From: DASSFZ01 sp035292585
GTDB taxonomy: Bacteria; Chloroflexota; Anaerolineae; Fen-1058
DNA: 64,000 bases
NCBI GenBank assembly: GCA_035292585.1
Contig: DATDPU010000013.1
Span: forward strand, 62,001-126,000
Direction of reading: 5' to 3'
Shown here: positions 18,708 to 27,592 of the stretch, piece after piece
Layout: each line of letters starts with the position of its first letter
How positions within the stretch are numbered: position 1 is the stretch's first letter
Notes under the pieces: generated by a model
Told to the model about the DNA's origin: nothing
Databases searched by the model: none
The model's input: only the letters and a program-made list of their open reading frames with translations
Position numbers and translations under genes: made by a program

Positions 18708-20294
18708 ATGAACACCGCTAACGCCTATCATCGACTGCTGGCGTTTCTCCGGCCGCTCGGTCGGCAGCTGCGGCTGCGCTGGGGTATCGAGTCGCTCATG
18801 CGCGGCGCGTGGCCGTCGTTAGCGGCTGCCGCCGTCGTGTTGCTTGCCGGGCGGTTGTGGCCGGTGGATGGCTACCGCGTCGCGGCAGGTGGCTTACTCC
18901 TCGTGTGCTTGATCGGATGGGCAATCTACAGCGCTGCCCGGCCTATTCGACCGTTCACCATCGCCCGGCGCGTCGATCGTGAGCTCGGCCTGCGCGATCG
19001 GCTGGCGACGGCGCTCTTGCTTTCCAATCCGCAGTACCGGCTGCCGCCCGGTTTCGACCGCGCGCTCGCAGCGCTGCAAATGGACGATGCGTTAGAGGCG
19101 GCCCGCTCGATCGATTCGCGCCGCGCGCTTCCGATCCGTTTCGATCGCGCGCCGCTCGTGCGCGCCGGGCTGGCGCTGTTCGCCGGTATTGCCTTGTTAG
19201 CGCTGCCCAACCCGATGGATGCGATCGTGGCCGAACGTGTGCAAGTGGCGCAGGCGGCCAAGACCGAAGCCGAGAAACTGGCCGAGCTGGCTGAAGAGGT
19301 CGAGACGAATCAGACGCTGAAGCCTGAAGAGAAAGCCGAGTTATTAGCGCAGCTGCGACGCCTGACCGAGCAGCTCAAGTCGAATCCCGGTGATGCTAAA
19401 AAAGCGCTGGCCGATCTCGCCGAATTCCAAGAGCAATTACGCGCGCAACTGAACCCGGCCGCCCCGACGGAAGCGGCCGCCCTGGACGCGCTTGCACAGC
19501 AGTTGGCGCAACTGGCCCAGGCGCAAGAAGCCCCCGAGGATGCGGCGGAAGCGGCGCAGCTGCTGGAGCAACTTGCAGCGGAACTGGATCAGCTTTCGCC
19601 TGAACAGCGCGAGGCGCTGGCTGGCGCATTAGAGCGCGCAGCGTCGCAGACCGCCGGCAGCAATTCGGAGCTGGCCAGCGCGCTTTCGGCGCTGGCGCAG
19701 GCCGCGCGATCTAGTGCGACCGGCCAACAGGCGCGTCAAGCGGGCGCGCAAGCCGGCGAAGCGCTGCGTGAAGCAGCCAAGCGCGAGGCGCTGCAGCAAG
19801 CGTTAGCGCGCGCCTTGAACCAGGGCGAAGCCAGCCAACGCGCGCTCGCGCAGGCGTCTGCAAGTGATGGTCAGGCGCAGGCTCAAGGACAGGGTCAAGG
19901 TCAAGGGCAGGGGCAAGGTCAGGGCAATCAGGCAGGTGGAGGAGGCGGCACAACTGCCGATGCCCTGCCGCCGGGTGTACGCACGGGTTCGGCGAACCCA
20001 CCTACCGATCCCAACAAGCCCTTCGGAACCGGCGAACTCGATACGGTGTACGCGCCGATCGGCGCAGGCGAGGGCCGCGAGGAATTGGTCGAGGGCCAGC
20101 CAGGGCAGGATGGGCAGACGACAACAAATGAGGGCCAAGCGCCTCAGCCCGGCTCGAGCAATCCCGCGCTCGTCCCGTACAGCCAGGTGTATCAACAGTA
20201 TCTCCAGATTGCCGGGCAGGCGATGGAGCGGGCATACATCCCGGTCGGGTTGCAGGACTACGTGAAAGAGTATTTTAGTCAGCTAGAGCCATAG
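18708..20294 (+). CDS. Membrane-anchored Ala/Gln-rich coiled-coil protein (DUF4175-like)
   Basis: 528 residues. Two hydrophobic helices at about 36-75 and a third at about 150-166 are followed by a long Ala/Glu/Gln/Leu-rich region (176-400) with strong coiled-coil character. A QGQG low-complexity run lies near 384-405, then a Gly-rich linker, and a conserved-looking C-terminus (VPYSQVYQQYLQIAGQAMERAYIP). Proteins of this architecture commonly sit next to MoxR and BatA/DUF58 genes. The role is not established; a scaffold for the MoxR-associated machinery is inference. Confidence 0.6.
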   Translation: MNTANAYHRLLAFLRPLGRQLRLRWGIESLMRGAWPSLAAAAVVLLAGRLWPVDGYRVAAGGLLLVCLIGWAIYSAARPIRPFTIARRVDRELGLRDRLATALLLSNPQYRLPPGFDRALAALQMDDALEAARSIDSRRALPIRFDRAPLVRAGLALFAGIALLALPNPMDAIVAERVQVAQAAKTEAEKLAELAEEVETNQTLKPEEKAELLAQLRRLTEQLKSNPGDAKKALADLAEFQEQLRAQLNPAAPTEAAALDALAQQLAQLAQAQEAPEDAAEAAQLLEQLAAELDQLSPEQREALAGALERAASQTAGSNSELASALSALAQAARSSATGQQARQAGAQAGEALREAAKREALQQALARALNQGEASQRALAQASASDGQAQAQGQGQGQGQGQGQGNQAGGGGGTTADALPPGVRTGSANPPTDPNKPFGTGELDTVYAPIGAGEGREELVEGQPGQDGQTTTNEGQAPQPGSSNPALVPYSQVYQQYLQIAGQAMERAYIPVGLQDYVKEYFSQLEP

Positions 20295-20362
20295 AGCGCT
20301 ATACGCACCACGCAATACGTAATACTTGCAGCGTAGTACATATTGCGTAGGAGGAACACTTT
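20295..20362 (+). repeat. Heptamer-like intergenic repeat before moxR
   Basis: The gap contains TACGCAC, CACGCAA, TACGTAA units and an inverted counterpart (tattgcgtag) that merges into the AGGAGG ribosome site (20349-20354) of the next gene. Confidence 0.55.
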
Positions 20363-21346
20363 GTGATCGAATCCGCCATCACGCCCGATCAATTCACTGC
20401 CACCGCCCACGCCATCGAGCGCGAAGTGGGCAAGCTGATCGTCGGCCAGCGCGAGATTGTGCGCCAGACGCTGATCACCTTGATCGCGGGCGGCAATGCG
20501 CTGCTGGAAGGCGTGCCCGGCCTGGGCAAGACGATGCTGGTGCGCACGCTGGCGCAGGTGTTGGATTGCAAATTCAGCCGCATCCAGTTCACACCTGATC
20601 TAATGCCGGCGGACATTGTGGGGACGAATATTTTAGTTGAAGACGAAGGCGGGCGGCGGCGTTTCCAATTCGAGCCGGGGCCGGTCTTCGCCAATCTGGT
20701 GCTGGCCGACGAGATCAACCGCGCCACACCCAAGACGCAGAGCGCGATGCTGGAAGTGATGCAAGAGCACAGCGTCACGGCAGCCAAGATCACGCATCGG
20801 TTGGAGGAACCGTTCTTCGTGCTGGCGACTCAAAACCCGCTGGAGATGGAAGGCACTTATCCATTGCCCGAAGCGCAGCTCGATCGTTTCCTCTTCAAGC
20901 TCAACGTCGCCTATCCGAGCGTCGATGAGCTGGTGACGATTGCCGATCGCACCACGGGGCAGGCAATTCCACAACCGCAGATCGTCGCCGATGGCCGAGC
21001 GGTGATGGCGATGCAGCAGCTGGCGCGCGGCGTGCCGATCGCGCCGCACGTGACCGAGGCGGCGGCGCGTCTGGTGCGCGCCACGCAGCCGCAAGACGCC
21101 GCCGCGCCCGATATCGTCAACCGCTACGTCAGTTGGGGGTCCAGCCCGCGCGGCATGCAGGCGCTGATCCTGGCGGGCAAGATCAGCGCCCTGCTGGACG
21201 GCCGCTACAACGTGGCAATCGACGATCTGCGCCAGGCCGCTCTGCCCGCGCTGCGCCACCGGCTCATCCTCAACTTCGAAGCGCAGGCCGAGCGCGTGAG
21301 CGCCGACCAGATCGTGGAGAAGCTGAGCGAGCAGGTGTTGGAGTAA
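20363..21346 (+). CDS. moxR: MoxR-family AAA+ ATPase
   Basis: 327 residues. Walker A GVPGLGKT is at 50-57, the segment FTPDLMPADIVGTNI follows, Walker B is LVLADEINR, and the sensor region is FVLATQNPLEMEGTYPLPEAQLDRF, all typical of the MoxR/RavA group. MoxR ATPases act as chaperone-like partners of vWA proteins and help metal loading or assembly. The GTG start at 20363 is set by a perfect AGGAGG eight bases upstream. The DUF58 and vWA genes immediately downstream are its probable clients. Confidence 0.93.
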   Translation: MIESAITPDQFTATAHAIEREVGKLIVGQREIVRQTLITLIAGGNALLEGVPGLGKTMLVRTLAQVLDCKFSRIQFTPDLMPADIVGTNILVEDEGGRRRFQFEPGPVFANLVLADEINRATPKTQSAMLEVMQEHSVTAAKITHRLEEPFFVLATQNPLEMEGTYPLPEAQLDRFLFKLNVAYPSVDELVTIADRTTGQAIPQPQIVADGRAVMAMQQLARGVPIAPHVTEAAARLVRATQPQDAAAPDIVNRYVSWGSSPRGMQALILAGKISALLDGRYNVAIDDLRQAALPALRHRLILNFEAQAERVSADQIVEKLSEQVLE

Positions 21347-21406
21347 AGAGTGAAACGCAAAACGTGAATTACGTACACGCATCACGTTTCACGCCTCACG
21401 TCTCAC
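21347..21406 (+). repeat. Heptamer-like intergenic repeat
   Basis: Units CACGCAT, CACGTTT, CACGCCT, CACGTCT follow one another directly before the DUF58 start codon. Confidence 0.6.
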
Positions 21407-22318
21407 ATGCCGATGACTGAACCATTACTCTCCCCAACCTTCCTCGCCATGCTCGATCGGTTGACGCTGGCCAGTCGCCGCGCGCGCGCCGGACAATTCA
21501 AAGGCGAGCGGCGCAGCCCGCGCCGAGGTGGCAGCGTCGAGTTTGCCGACTTCCGCGAATACACGCCGGGCGATGATTTTCGGCAAATCGACTGGAATGC
21601 CTACGCGCGGCTGGAGCGGTTGTTTCTGCGGCTGTTCGTCGAGGACGAAGACGCGACGGTTCACCTCATCCTCGACGCCAGCCAGAGCATGGACTGGGGC
21701 CAGCCCGCCAAGTGGGTTTATGCGCAACGTATCGCAGCCGCGCTGGGTTACGTGGCGCTGATCGGGATGGATCGTCTGGTCGGGATGGCGCTGGGCGGGC
21801 TGCATCCCTCGCCTTCCAGGCGAGAGGTCGGCGGCGAAGTTTTTCCGCCGCATCGCGGCAAGAAACAGGCGCTGGCCTGGTTCGATTGGCTGTCCGCGCT
21901 TCGACTTGGCGGGCAGGTGTCGCCGCTGACGGGTCTGACTTACTACGCCGCCAACGTGCGCCGCGCCGGGCCGCTCATCGTCATCAGCGATTTGATGGAT
22001 GACGGCTGGCGCGAGGGCATTCAGCTCCTGGCAGGTCAGCATTACGAAGTGACGGTGCTGCACATTTTAGCGCCGCAGGAAATCGATCCAGAATGGGAAG
22101 GCGACCTGAAGCTAATCGACAGCGAAACGGCGGCTGCGGTCGAGATCACCGCCGATTTTGATCTGTTGTCGCGCTACCGGTCGCGCGTGCAGTCCTGGCA
22201 GGCCGAGTGGCGGCAATTCTGCGCCGCGCGCGCGCTCAACTACGCGCCGATTGAAACCGCCTTGCCCTTCGAGGATTTGGTGCTGGCCTTCCTGCGCGAA
22301 CGAGGAGTCTTAAGGTGA
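21407..22318 (+). CDS. DUF58 / vWA-like protein
   Basis: 303 residues. The DUF58 hallmark RRGGSVEFADFREYTPGDD-like segment is followed by RQIDWNAYAR, then a vWA-type strand with LILDASQSMDWG. These proteins accompany MoxR ATPases. An unusual insertion (LHPSPSRREVGGEV) interrupts a region that in relatives reads as one strand-turn before PPHRGK; its DNA contains a short palindrome (see repeat at 21808). ATG 21407 is the listed start; ATG 21413 is equally possible. Confidence 0.85.
   Translation: MPMTEPLLSPTFLAMLDRLTLASRRARAGQFKGERRSPRRGGSVEFADFREYTPGDDFRQIDWNAYARLERLFLRLFVEDEDATVHLILDASQSMDWGQPAKWVYAQRIAAALGYVALIGMDRLVGMALGGLHPSPSRREVGGEVFPPHRGKKQALAWFDWLSALRLGGQVSPLTGLTYYAANVRRAGPLIVISDLMDDGWREGIQLLAGQHYEVTVLHILAPQEIDPEWEGDLKLIDSETAAAVEITADFDLLSRYRSRVQSWQAEWRQFCAARALNYAPIETALPFEDLVLAFLRERGVLR
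21808..21824 (+). repeat. Palindromic insertion inside the DUF58 gene
   Basis: The six-base arms ctcgcc (21808-21813) and ggcgag (21819-21824) form the core of a ~40-base in-frame insertion encoding LHPSPSRREVGGEV. The amino-acid style resembles palindromic repeat insertions seen in many bacterial coding sequences. Confidence 0.45.
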
Positions 22319-22379
22319 GCAGTGACCAGCGATGCGTGACTCACGCATCACGCATCACGTTTCACGCTTCACGGTTACG
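22319..22379 (+). repeat. Heptamer tandem repeat
   Basis: The clearest example of the locus: consecutive TCACGCA, TCACGCA, TCACGTT, TCACGCT, TCACGGT units in exact seven-base register end just before the ATG at 22380. The frame is open through the repeat, which would add 16 spurious residues. Confidence 0.75.
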
Positions 22380-24332
22380 ATGAACTTCCTTACCCCACTT
22401 GCCTTCGCACTGGCCGCGTTGTTGCCCATCGTCGTCGCGTTATACTTCTTGAAGCTGCGGCGTGAGGAACAGCGCATCTCTTCCACGTACTTGTGGCGGA
22501 CGCTCGTGCGCGATACCGCCGCCAATGCGCCGTGGCAACGCCTCAAGCCGAGCTGGCTGCTGCTGCTGCAACTGTTGTTCCTCGCCGCGCTCATCTTCGC
22601 GCTGGCTCGTCCGTTCAGCTGGAGCGAAGCGGCGGCCGGCTCGCATCTGATCCTGGTGATCGACGCCTCGGCCAGCCTGGGCGCGACGGACGCTTCGCCG
22701 AATCGATTGGCGCAAGCAGCGGCCGAGGCGCGGCGGCTGATCGAGCGCTTGCCGCGTTCCGCGCGCGTGACGCTCATCGAAGCGGGCGCTCAGGTGCGCG
22801 TGCCCGTCTCCGGCGCGAGCGACTTCGGCGCGGCGCTGACCGCGTTGGATGCCCTGCGCCCCGGCTGGTCCGGCGCCGATCTGGTTTCGGCGTTGACGCT
22901 GGCTGCCGCGATCGCCGCCCGCGAACCCGATAGCGAGGTGGTGATTCTGTCCGATGGGCGCGTCCGTCTGCCGGACACAACCCAGTTTACGCTGCCGGGG
23001 CGCGTCCGCTATATCCCAATCGGATCGGAGAACAACAACCAGGCCATCGGGGCGTTCGCGCTTGAGCCTGAAGCCGGTGGTCGCAATGTGACGGCCTTTG
23101 TGCAGGCGGTGAACTACTCGACCAGGGACGTGCAGCGGCGGCTCGTGTTATACGCCGATGGGCAGTTGCTGCTGGCGCGCGAGGCCGTGTTACCGGCGGG
23201 CAAGGCGCAGGCGTTCACGCTGCCGGGCCTGCCACGCGAGACGCGATCGTTTGAAGCGCGGCTGGAAGGCCAGGATTTTCTCTCGACCGACGATCGCGCC
23301 TGGGCGGTCTCGCCGTCTGCTGAAAAGATCGATGTGCGGATCGTCGGGCCGGGCAATCGATTCCTGGAGACGGCGCTGCGCCTGATGCCTAATGTCGAGA
23401 TCACGCTCGCGCCGTCCGAGCAACCAACCAGCCAACCAACCATCGAACCATCCAACCAGCCAACTACTCAATCATCTTCTCAACTCACCATCTTCGATTC
23501 ATTCGTCCCGTCCGACGCACTGCCCGGCGGGAATCTGTTGTTCATCGCGCCGCCGCGTTCGACCGAGGTCTTTTCGGTGACGGGCCGCATCGATGCGCCC
23601 GTGCCCGCGCCCGTCACGAGCGATGATCCATTGCTGCGTTACGTGGAGGTGCACGACGTGGCCGTGCAGGATGCCGCGCGCCTGGCGCTGCCCGCCTGGG
23701 GCCGCGCCGCCATCGTCGATACCCGGACGGGCGCGCCCTTGCTCGTGATCGGAGAGCAGGCGGGCCGCCGGCTGGCCGTGCTCGCTTTCGATCTGCGGCG
23801 CAGCGATTTGCCATTGCGGGTAGCCTTCCCGATCTTGATCGCCAACCTGGTCGATGCACTGGCGCCGGGCGGCGTTGCGGGTGTTCCGGCCAGTGTCGAG
23901 CCGGGTCGGCCGTTGGCGATTCCTGCACCGCCGCAGGCCAGCGCGATCATCGTGCGCGCGCCCGATGGTCAGGCTTACACGCTGACGCCTGCGCAAGGCA
24001 ACGCCGTCTTCGAACAGACCGATCGGCCGGGCGTGTACGAGATCGAGGTACAAGACAGCTCGGGCCAGGTCCAGGCGTTGAGTCGTTTCACCGTCAACCT
24101 GTTCAACCCGGATGAATCTGCGATAGCGCCGCGCGAAACATTGCCCATTGCCGGCGCCGATGCTGCCGGCGCGCAAGCGTTGCCGCGCGCGCGGGACGAG
24201 TGGTGGCAACCCGTCGCCTGGCTTGCGCTGATCGTGCTCGTGGCGGAATGGCTGCTGGCGCATCAGGGGCAGGTGGCGTGGCTGCTGCGTAGAATCACGT
24301 CCAGAGTTGGAAGTTCACCGCTGAGACGGTGA
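22380..24332 (+). CDS. BatA-like vWA membrane protein
   Basis: 650 residues from ATG 22380, chosen because the N-terminus MNFLTPLAFALAALLPIVV matches the BatA N-terminal signature and the upstream extension is only heptamer repeat. Two N-terminal helices are followed by a vWA domain with metal motif DASAS (from D95), then a long extracytoplasmic region and a C-terminal helix (about 620-640). A low-complexity Gln/Pro/Ser/Thr linker near residues 345-370 is encoded by AACCAACC-type repeats. It probably works with the MoxR ATPase and the other vWA protein. Confidence 0.8.
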   Translation: MNFLTPLAFALAALLPIVVALYFLKLRREEQRISSTYLWRTLVRDTAANAPWQRLKPSWLLLLQLLFLAALIFALARPFSWSEAAAGSHLILVIDASASLGATDASPNRLAQAAAEARRLIERLPRSARVTLIEAGAQVRVPVSGASDFGAALTALDALRPGWSGADLVSALTLAAAIAAREPDSEVVILSDGRVRLPDTTQFTLPGRVRYIPIGSENNNQAIGAFALEPEAGGRNVTAFVQAVNYSTRDVQRRLVLYADGQLLLAREAVLPAGKAQAFTLPGLPRETRSFEARLEGQDFLSTDDRAWAVSPSAEKIDVRIVGPGNRFLETALRLMPNVEITLAPSEQPTSQPTIEPSNQPTTQSSSQLTIFDSFVPSDALPGGNLLFIAPPRSTEVFSVTGRIDAPVPAPVTSDDPLLRYVEVHDVAVQDAARLALPAWGRAAIVDTRTGAPLLVIGEQAGRRLAVLAFDLRRSDLPLRVAFPILIANLVDALAPGGVAGVPASVEPGRPLAIPAPPQASAIIVRAPDGQAYTLTPAQGNAVFEQTDRPGVYEIEVQDSSGQVQALSRFTVNLFNPDESAIAPRETLPIAGADAAGAQALPRARDEWWQPVAWLALIVLVAEWLLAHQGQVAWLLRRITSRVGSSPLRR

Positions 24333-24544
24333 GCGGGCCCTTAGACCTCCGAGGTCTTTGACAAGCGGTTGCGTCTCGCAGATCACTTGCAGGAGCTGGC
24401 TTGCGTCGCAGCGCGTTATCGGTGTAGACCTCGGAGGTCTGGCCGCGCCGCGCTGGCCGCGGTGTTCGGAAACGATTGAAGTCGTCACTACAAACACTTT
24501 TCACTTAATCACTTATCACGTTTCACTTTTCACGTTTCACTCTC
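24333..24544 (+). repeat. Intergenic gap with paired palindromes and heptamers
   Basis: Two 15-base palindromes, agacctccgaggtct (24343-24357) and agacctcggaggtct (24426-24440), bracket about 70 bases. The last 50 bases before the next gene are TTTCAC/TCACGTT heptamer-like units. No gene is supported here. Confidence 0.65.
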
Positions 24545-27466
24545 ATGTCTCTTTCCTTCCTCAACCCAACCGCCCTATACGCGCTGCTCCTGCTGCCCCC
24601 GCTGCTGGCTTTGCCGTTCGTGGGCCGCCGCGCTGCGTCGCGCACCGCCAACTTTTGGACGGGGCTGGCGCTGCGCACGTTGGTATTGCTCGGGCTGATC
24701 CTGGGCCTCGCCGGCACGCAAGTGGTTCAGGCGGTGCACGATACCACGGTCGTGTTCGTCGTCGATCATTCCGATAGCGTTCCGCAGACCGAGCAAAAAC
24801 GCGCCGAGGACTTTATCCGCGCTTCGCTCGCGGCCATGCAAGCGGGCGATCGCGCCGCCGCCGTCGTGTTTGGCGAGGATGCGCTGGTCGAGCGGTTGGC
24901 TTCGGACGAGACGGCGCTCGCGTCTCTCACTTCCGTCCCGCGCACGACGCACACGAGTATTGCGGCGGCGCTGCGCCTGGCGCTGGCGCTCTTCCCCGAA
25001 GAGACGCACAAGCGCATCGTGTTGCTCTCGGACGGGCTGGAAAACATCGGGCACGCCGCCGATCTGATTGACCTGGCCGTGGCGCGCGGGGTACAAGTCG
25101 ACGTGCTGCCGCTCAGTCCGGCCAGCGGTCAGGTCGAAGCGTATCTCGACGCGCTCGAAGCGCCGGCGACGGTTCGCCAGGGTCAGGCGTTTGAAGTCGT
25201 CGCCGTGGTGCATAGCGCCAGCGGCGGGCCGGCCTCGGTGCGCTTATTCGGCGATGGGGCGCTGATCGCCGCGCGCGACTTGACGTTGCAACCCGGCGAT
25301 CAGCGCGTCAGTTTCTCGCTCACCGGCGATGAGACGGGCTTTCACCGCTACACGGCGGAACTGCAAGCCGCGAACGATACGCTGCTGCAAAACAACAGCG
25401 CCTCGGCCTTCACCGTCGTTCACGGCCCGCCGCGCATTTTGCTCGTCGACAATGGCTCCGACGACGCCGACAACCTGATCGACGCGCTGAACTCGGCGGA
25501 CATCGAACTGGAGCGCGTCGCGCCGGCTGCGCTTTCCGGCGACTTGACGCAGCTCTCCAACTACGACGCGATCTTCCTCATCAACATCCCTGCCAAAGCT
25601 TTACCCGATGCGGCGCTGGCGGCCTTGCCGGCTTATGTACGCGATCTGGGGCGCGGGCTGGTGATGATCGGCGGGCCGGAGGCTTACGGCGCAGGCGGTT
25701 ACCTGCGCACGCCGCTCGAAGCGGCGCTGCCGGTGGATATGGATGTGCGCTCGCGGACGCAAGAGCCGAACCTGGCGCTGGTGTTCGCGATCGACAAATC
25801 GGGTTCGATGAGCCGTTGCCATTGCGACGATCCGGACGCCCGGCCCGGCAGCTACGCGCGCATCGAAAGCGGGCTATCCAAAGTCGATATTGCCAAGGAC
25901 GCCGTGTTGCAGGCGGCGCGCGCGATTGGCCGCGCCGATTACCTGGGCGTCGTCGCGTTCGACGCCAACGCAGTGTGGGCGCTGCGGGTGCAGCAGCTAG
26001 CCGAGCCGGAGATTCTTCAGCAGCAGATCGGGGGTATCCGCGCCGAGGGGCAGACCAACATTTTTGCCGGTTTGAGCGAAGCGGAAGCGGCGCTGGAGCA
26101 GACGCCGGCCCGTCTCAAGCACGTCGTCTTGTTGACCGATGGCTGGAGCCGTTCGTTCGAATACGATGCGCTGGCGCGTCGGCTGCAAGACAAAGGCATC
26201 ACTTTATCCGTCGTTGCGGCGGGCAACGGCTCGGCGACGTATCTGGAGCAACTGGCGCGGCAGGGTGGGGGGCGTTACTATTCGGCGCGCACGATGACCG
26301 AAGTGCCCAGCCTGTTCTTCAAGGAAACGGTCGAGGCGGCTGGATCGTACATCGTCGAAGAGCCGTTTTACCCCGCGCCGGGGAGCGCCACGCCGATCCT
26401 GCGTGGACTGGATGTGACCCGTCTGCCCGCGCTGCGCGGTTACAATGGGACGACCCCGAAATCGAGCGCGCAAGTGTCGTTGGTCAGCGCCCGCGGCGAT
26501 CCGCTCCTGGCGACCTGGCAATACGGGTTAGGGCGCGCGGCTGCCTGGACCTCGGACGTGAAAGGGCAGTGGGCCACCGAGTGGGTGGCGTGGGAGGGTT
26601 TCAACGCCTTCGTGGCGCAACTGACGAACTGGGTCTTGCCGCAGCCGGCCGATGCCGGCTTGCAGACGGCGCTCATGACCGATGGCGAACAGACGCTGCT
26701 GGAAGTGACATCGACCGATACGACCGGACGGCCGCGCGACTTGCTTGATACGCAGGCGACGATCGTCGGCCCCGATGCTTCAACCGGCTCCGATCGGGTT
26801 TTGGCTTCGCAGGCGATCACGCTGACCCAGGTTGCGCCAGGACGCTATCGCGGCCAGTGGTCTGCCGCGCAGCCTGGAACCTATCTCGTTCAGGTCACGC
26901 AGCGGGATGCCGCCGGCACGCCGGTTGCCAGCGCGACGACCGGTCTGGTCGTGCCGTACTCGCCTGAATACAAATTGCTGGGCGAGGCGGCCAGCGTGTT
27001 GCCGGAGCTGGCTCGCGCGACAGCCGGGCAAAACATCGTCGAGCCGGCGTTGGCCTTTGCGCCACTGGCGCGACCCGCTGCGCGCGCCCAACCCATCTGG
27101 CCGGCGCTCCTCTTGATCGCGGCGCTATTGTTCCCACTCGATGTAGCGGTGCGGCGCTTGCGTCTCACGCGGGGCGATGCGCGGCGACTGTGGGTCTGGC
27201 TGCGCGCGCCATGGGAGCGCGGGCGAATGGCGGGTGCGCCTCGGCCGCGTGTGTTGGGAACGCTGTTCGCCGCTCGCGATCGGGCGCGCGGTTCGCGTAT
27301 GCGGACGATCACGCCGCCTGCGCCCCCGGCGCTGGAACAGAAGCCACTCAGCGGGGTATCCACCGAAAGTAAAGAGCGACCCCAGACGACATCTGCTTCG
27401 CCTGAGGCGATGGCCGAGCGGCTCAAGAAAGCCAGGGAGCGCGCGCGCCGCTCGCGCTCAACTTAA
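24545..27466 (+). CDS. Large membrane protein with two vWA domains and an amidotransferase-like domain
   Basis: 973 residues. The N-terminal BatA-like helices (SFLNPTALYALLLL, 1-60) are followed by a first vWA-like domain with D74 in VVDHSDS. An amidotransferase-like domain follows (RILLVDNGSDD...GRGLVMIGGPEAYGAGGY, about 298-400), then a second vWA with a full DKSGS metal motif (from D417). A beta-rich region, a helix near 860 and a basic cytoplasmic tail ending in RARRSRST complete it. It is the last gene of the locus. Domain order matches large vWA/glutamine-amidotransferase proteins in MoxR loci; function unknown. Confidence 0.8.
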   Translation: MSLSFLNPTALYALLLLPPLLALPFVGRRAASRTANFWTGLALRTLVLLGLILGLAGTQVVQAVHDTTVVFVVDHSDSVPQTEQKRAEDFIRASLAAMQAGDRAAAVVFGEDALVERLASDETALASLTSVPRTTHTSIAAALRLALALFPEETHKRIVLLSDGLENIGHAADLIDLAVARGVQVDVLPLSPASGQVEAYLDALEAPATVRQGQAFEVVAVVHSASGGPASVRLFGDGALIAARDLTLQPGDQRVSFSLTGDETGFHRYTAELQAANDTLLQNNSASAFTVVHGPPRILLVDNGSDDADNLIDALNSADIELERVAPAALSGDLTQLSNYDAIFLINIPAKALPDAALAALPAYVRDLGRGLVMIGGPEAYGAGGYLRTPLEAALPVDMDVRSRTQEPNLALVFAIDKSGSMSRCHCDDPDARPGSYARIESGLSKVDIAKDAVLQAARAIGRADYLGVVAFDANAVWALRVQQLAEPEILQQQIGGIRAEGQTNIFAGLSEAEAALEQTPARLKHVVLLTDGWSRSFEYDALARRLQDKGITLSVVAAGNGSATYLEQLARQGGGRYYSARTMTEVPSLFFKETVEAAGSYIVEEPFYPAPGSATPILRGLDVTRLPALRGYNGTTPKSSAQVSLVSARGDPLLATWQYGLGRAAAWTSDVKGQWATEWVAWEGFNAFVAQLTNWVLPQPADAGLQTALMTDGEQTLLEVTSTDTTGRPRDLLDTQATIVGPDASTGSDRVLASQAITLTQVAPGRYRGQWSAAQPGTYLVQVTQRDAAGTPVASATTGLVVPYSPEYKLLGEAASVLPELARATAGQNIVEPALAFAPLARPAARAQPIWPALLLIAALLFPLDVAVRRLRLTRGDARRLWVWLRAPWERGRMAGAPRPRVLGTLFAARDRARGSRMRTITPPAPPALEQKPLSGVSTESKERPQTTSASPEAMAERLKKARERARRSRST

Positions 27467-27489
27467 CGACCTCAAAGAGACTGTCTAAA

Positions 27490-27575
27490 ACTCACCACCA
27501 AGGCGCGAAGCCGCCAAGAAACACCAAGAAAACCTTAGTGCTGCTTTGTGTCTTGGTGGCTTGGTGGTTAAATTC
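27490..27575. repeat. Imperfect inverted repeat between convergent genes
   Basis: Arms rich in CACCACCAAGG and CTTGGTGGTT face each other across ~50 bases between the vWA gene and the convergent GH1 gene. The element shares 22 identical bases (27515-27536) with 13164-13185. It could act as a bidirectional transcript-end structure, but there is no clear T-run. Confidence 0.6.
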
Positions 27576-27592
27576 GCCCCTTGAGACAAGCT

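Noticed and set aside
15700..24544. CRISPR array
   Set aside because: Repeat units are only 7 bases, degenerate and without spacers; no cas genes are nearby.
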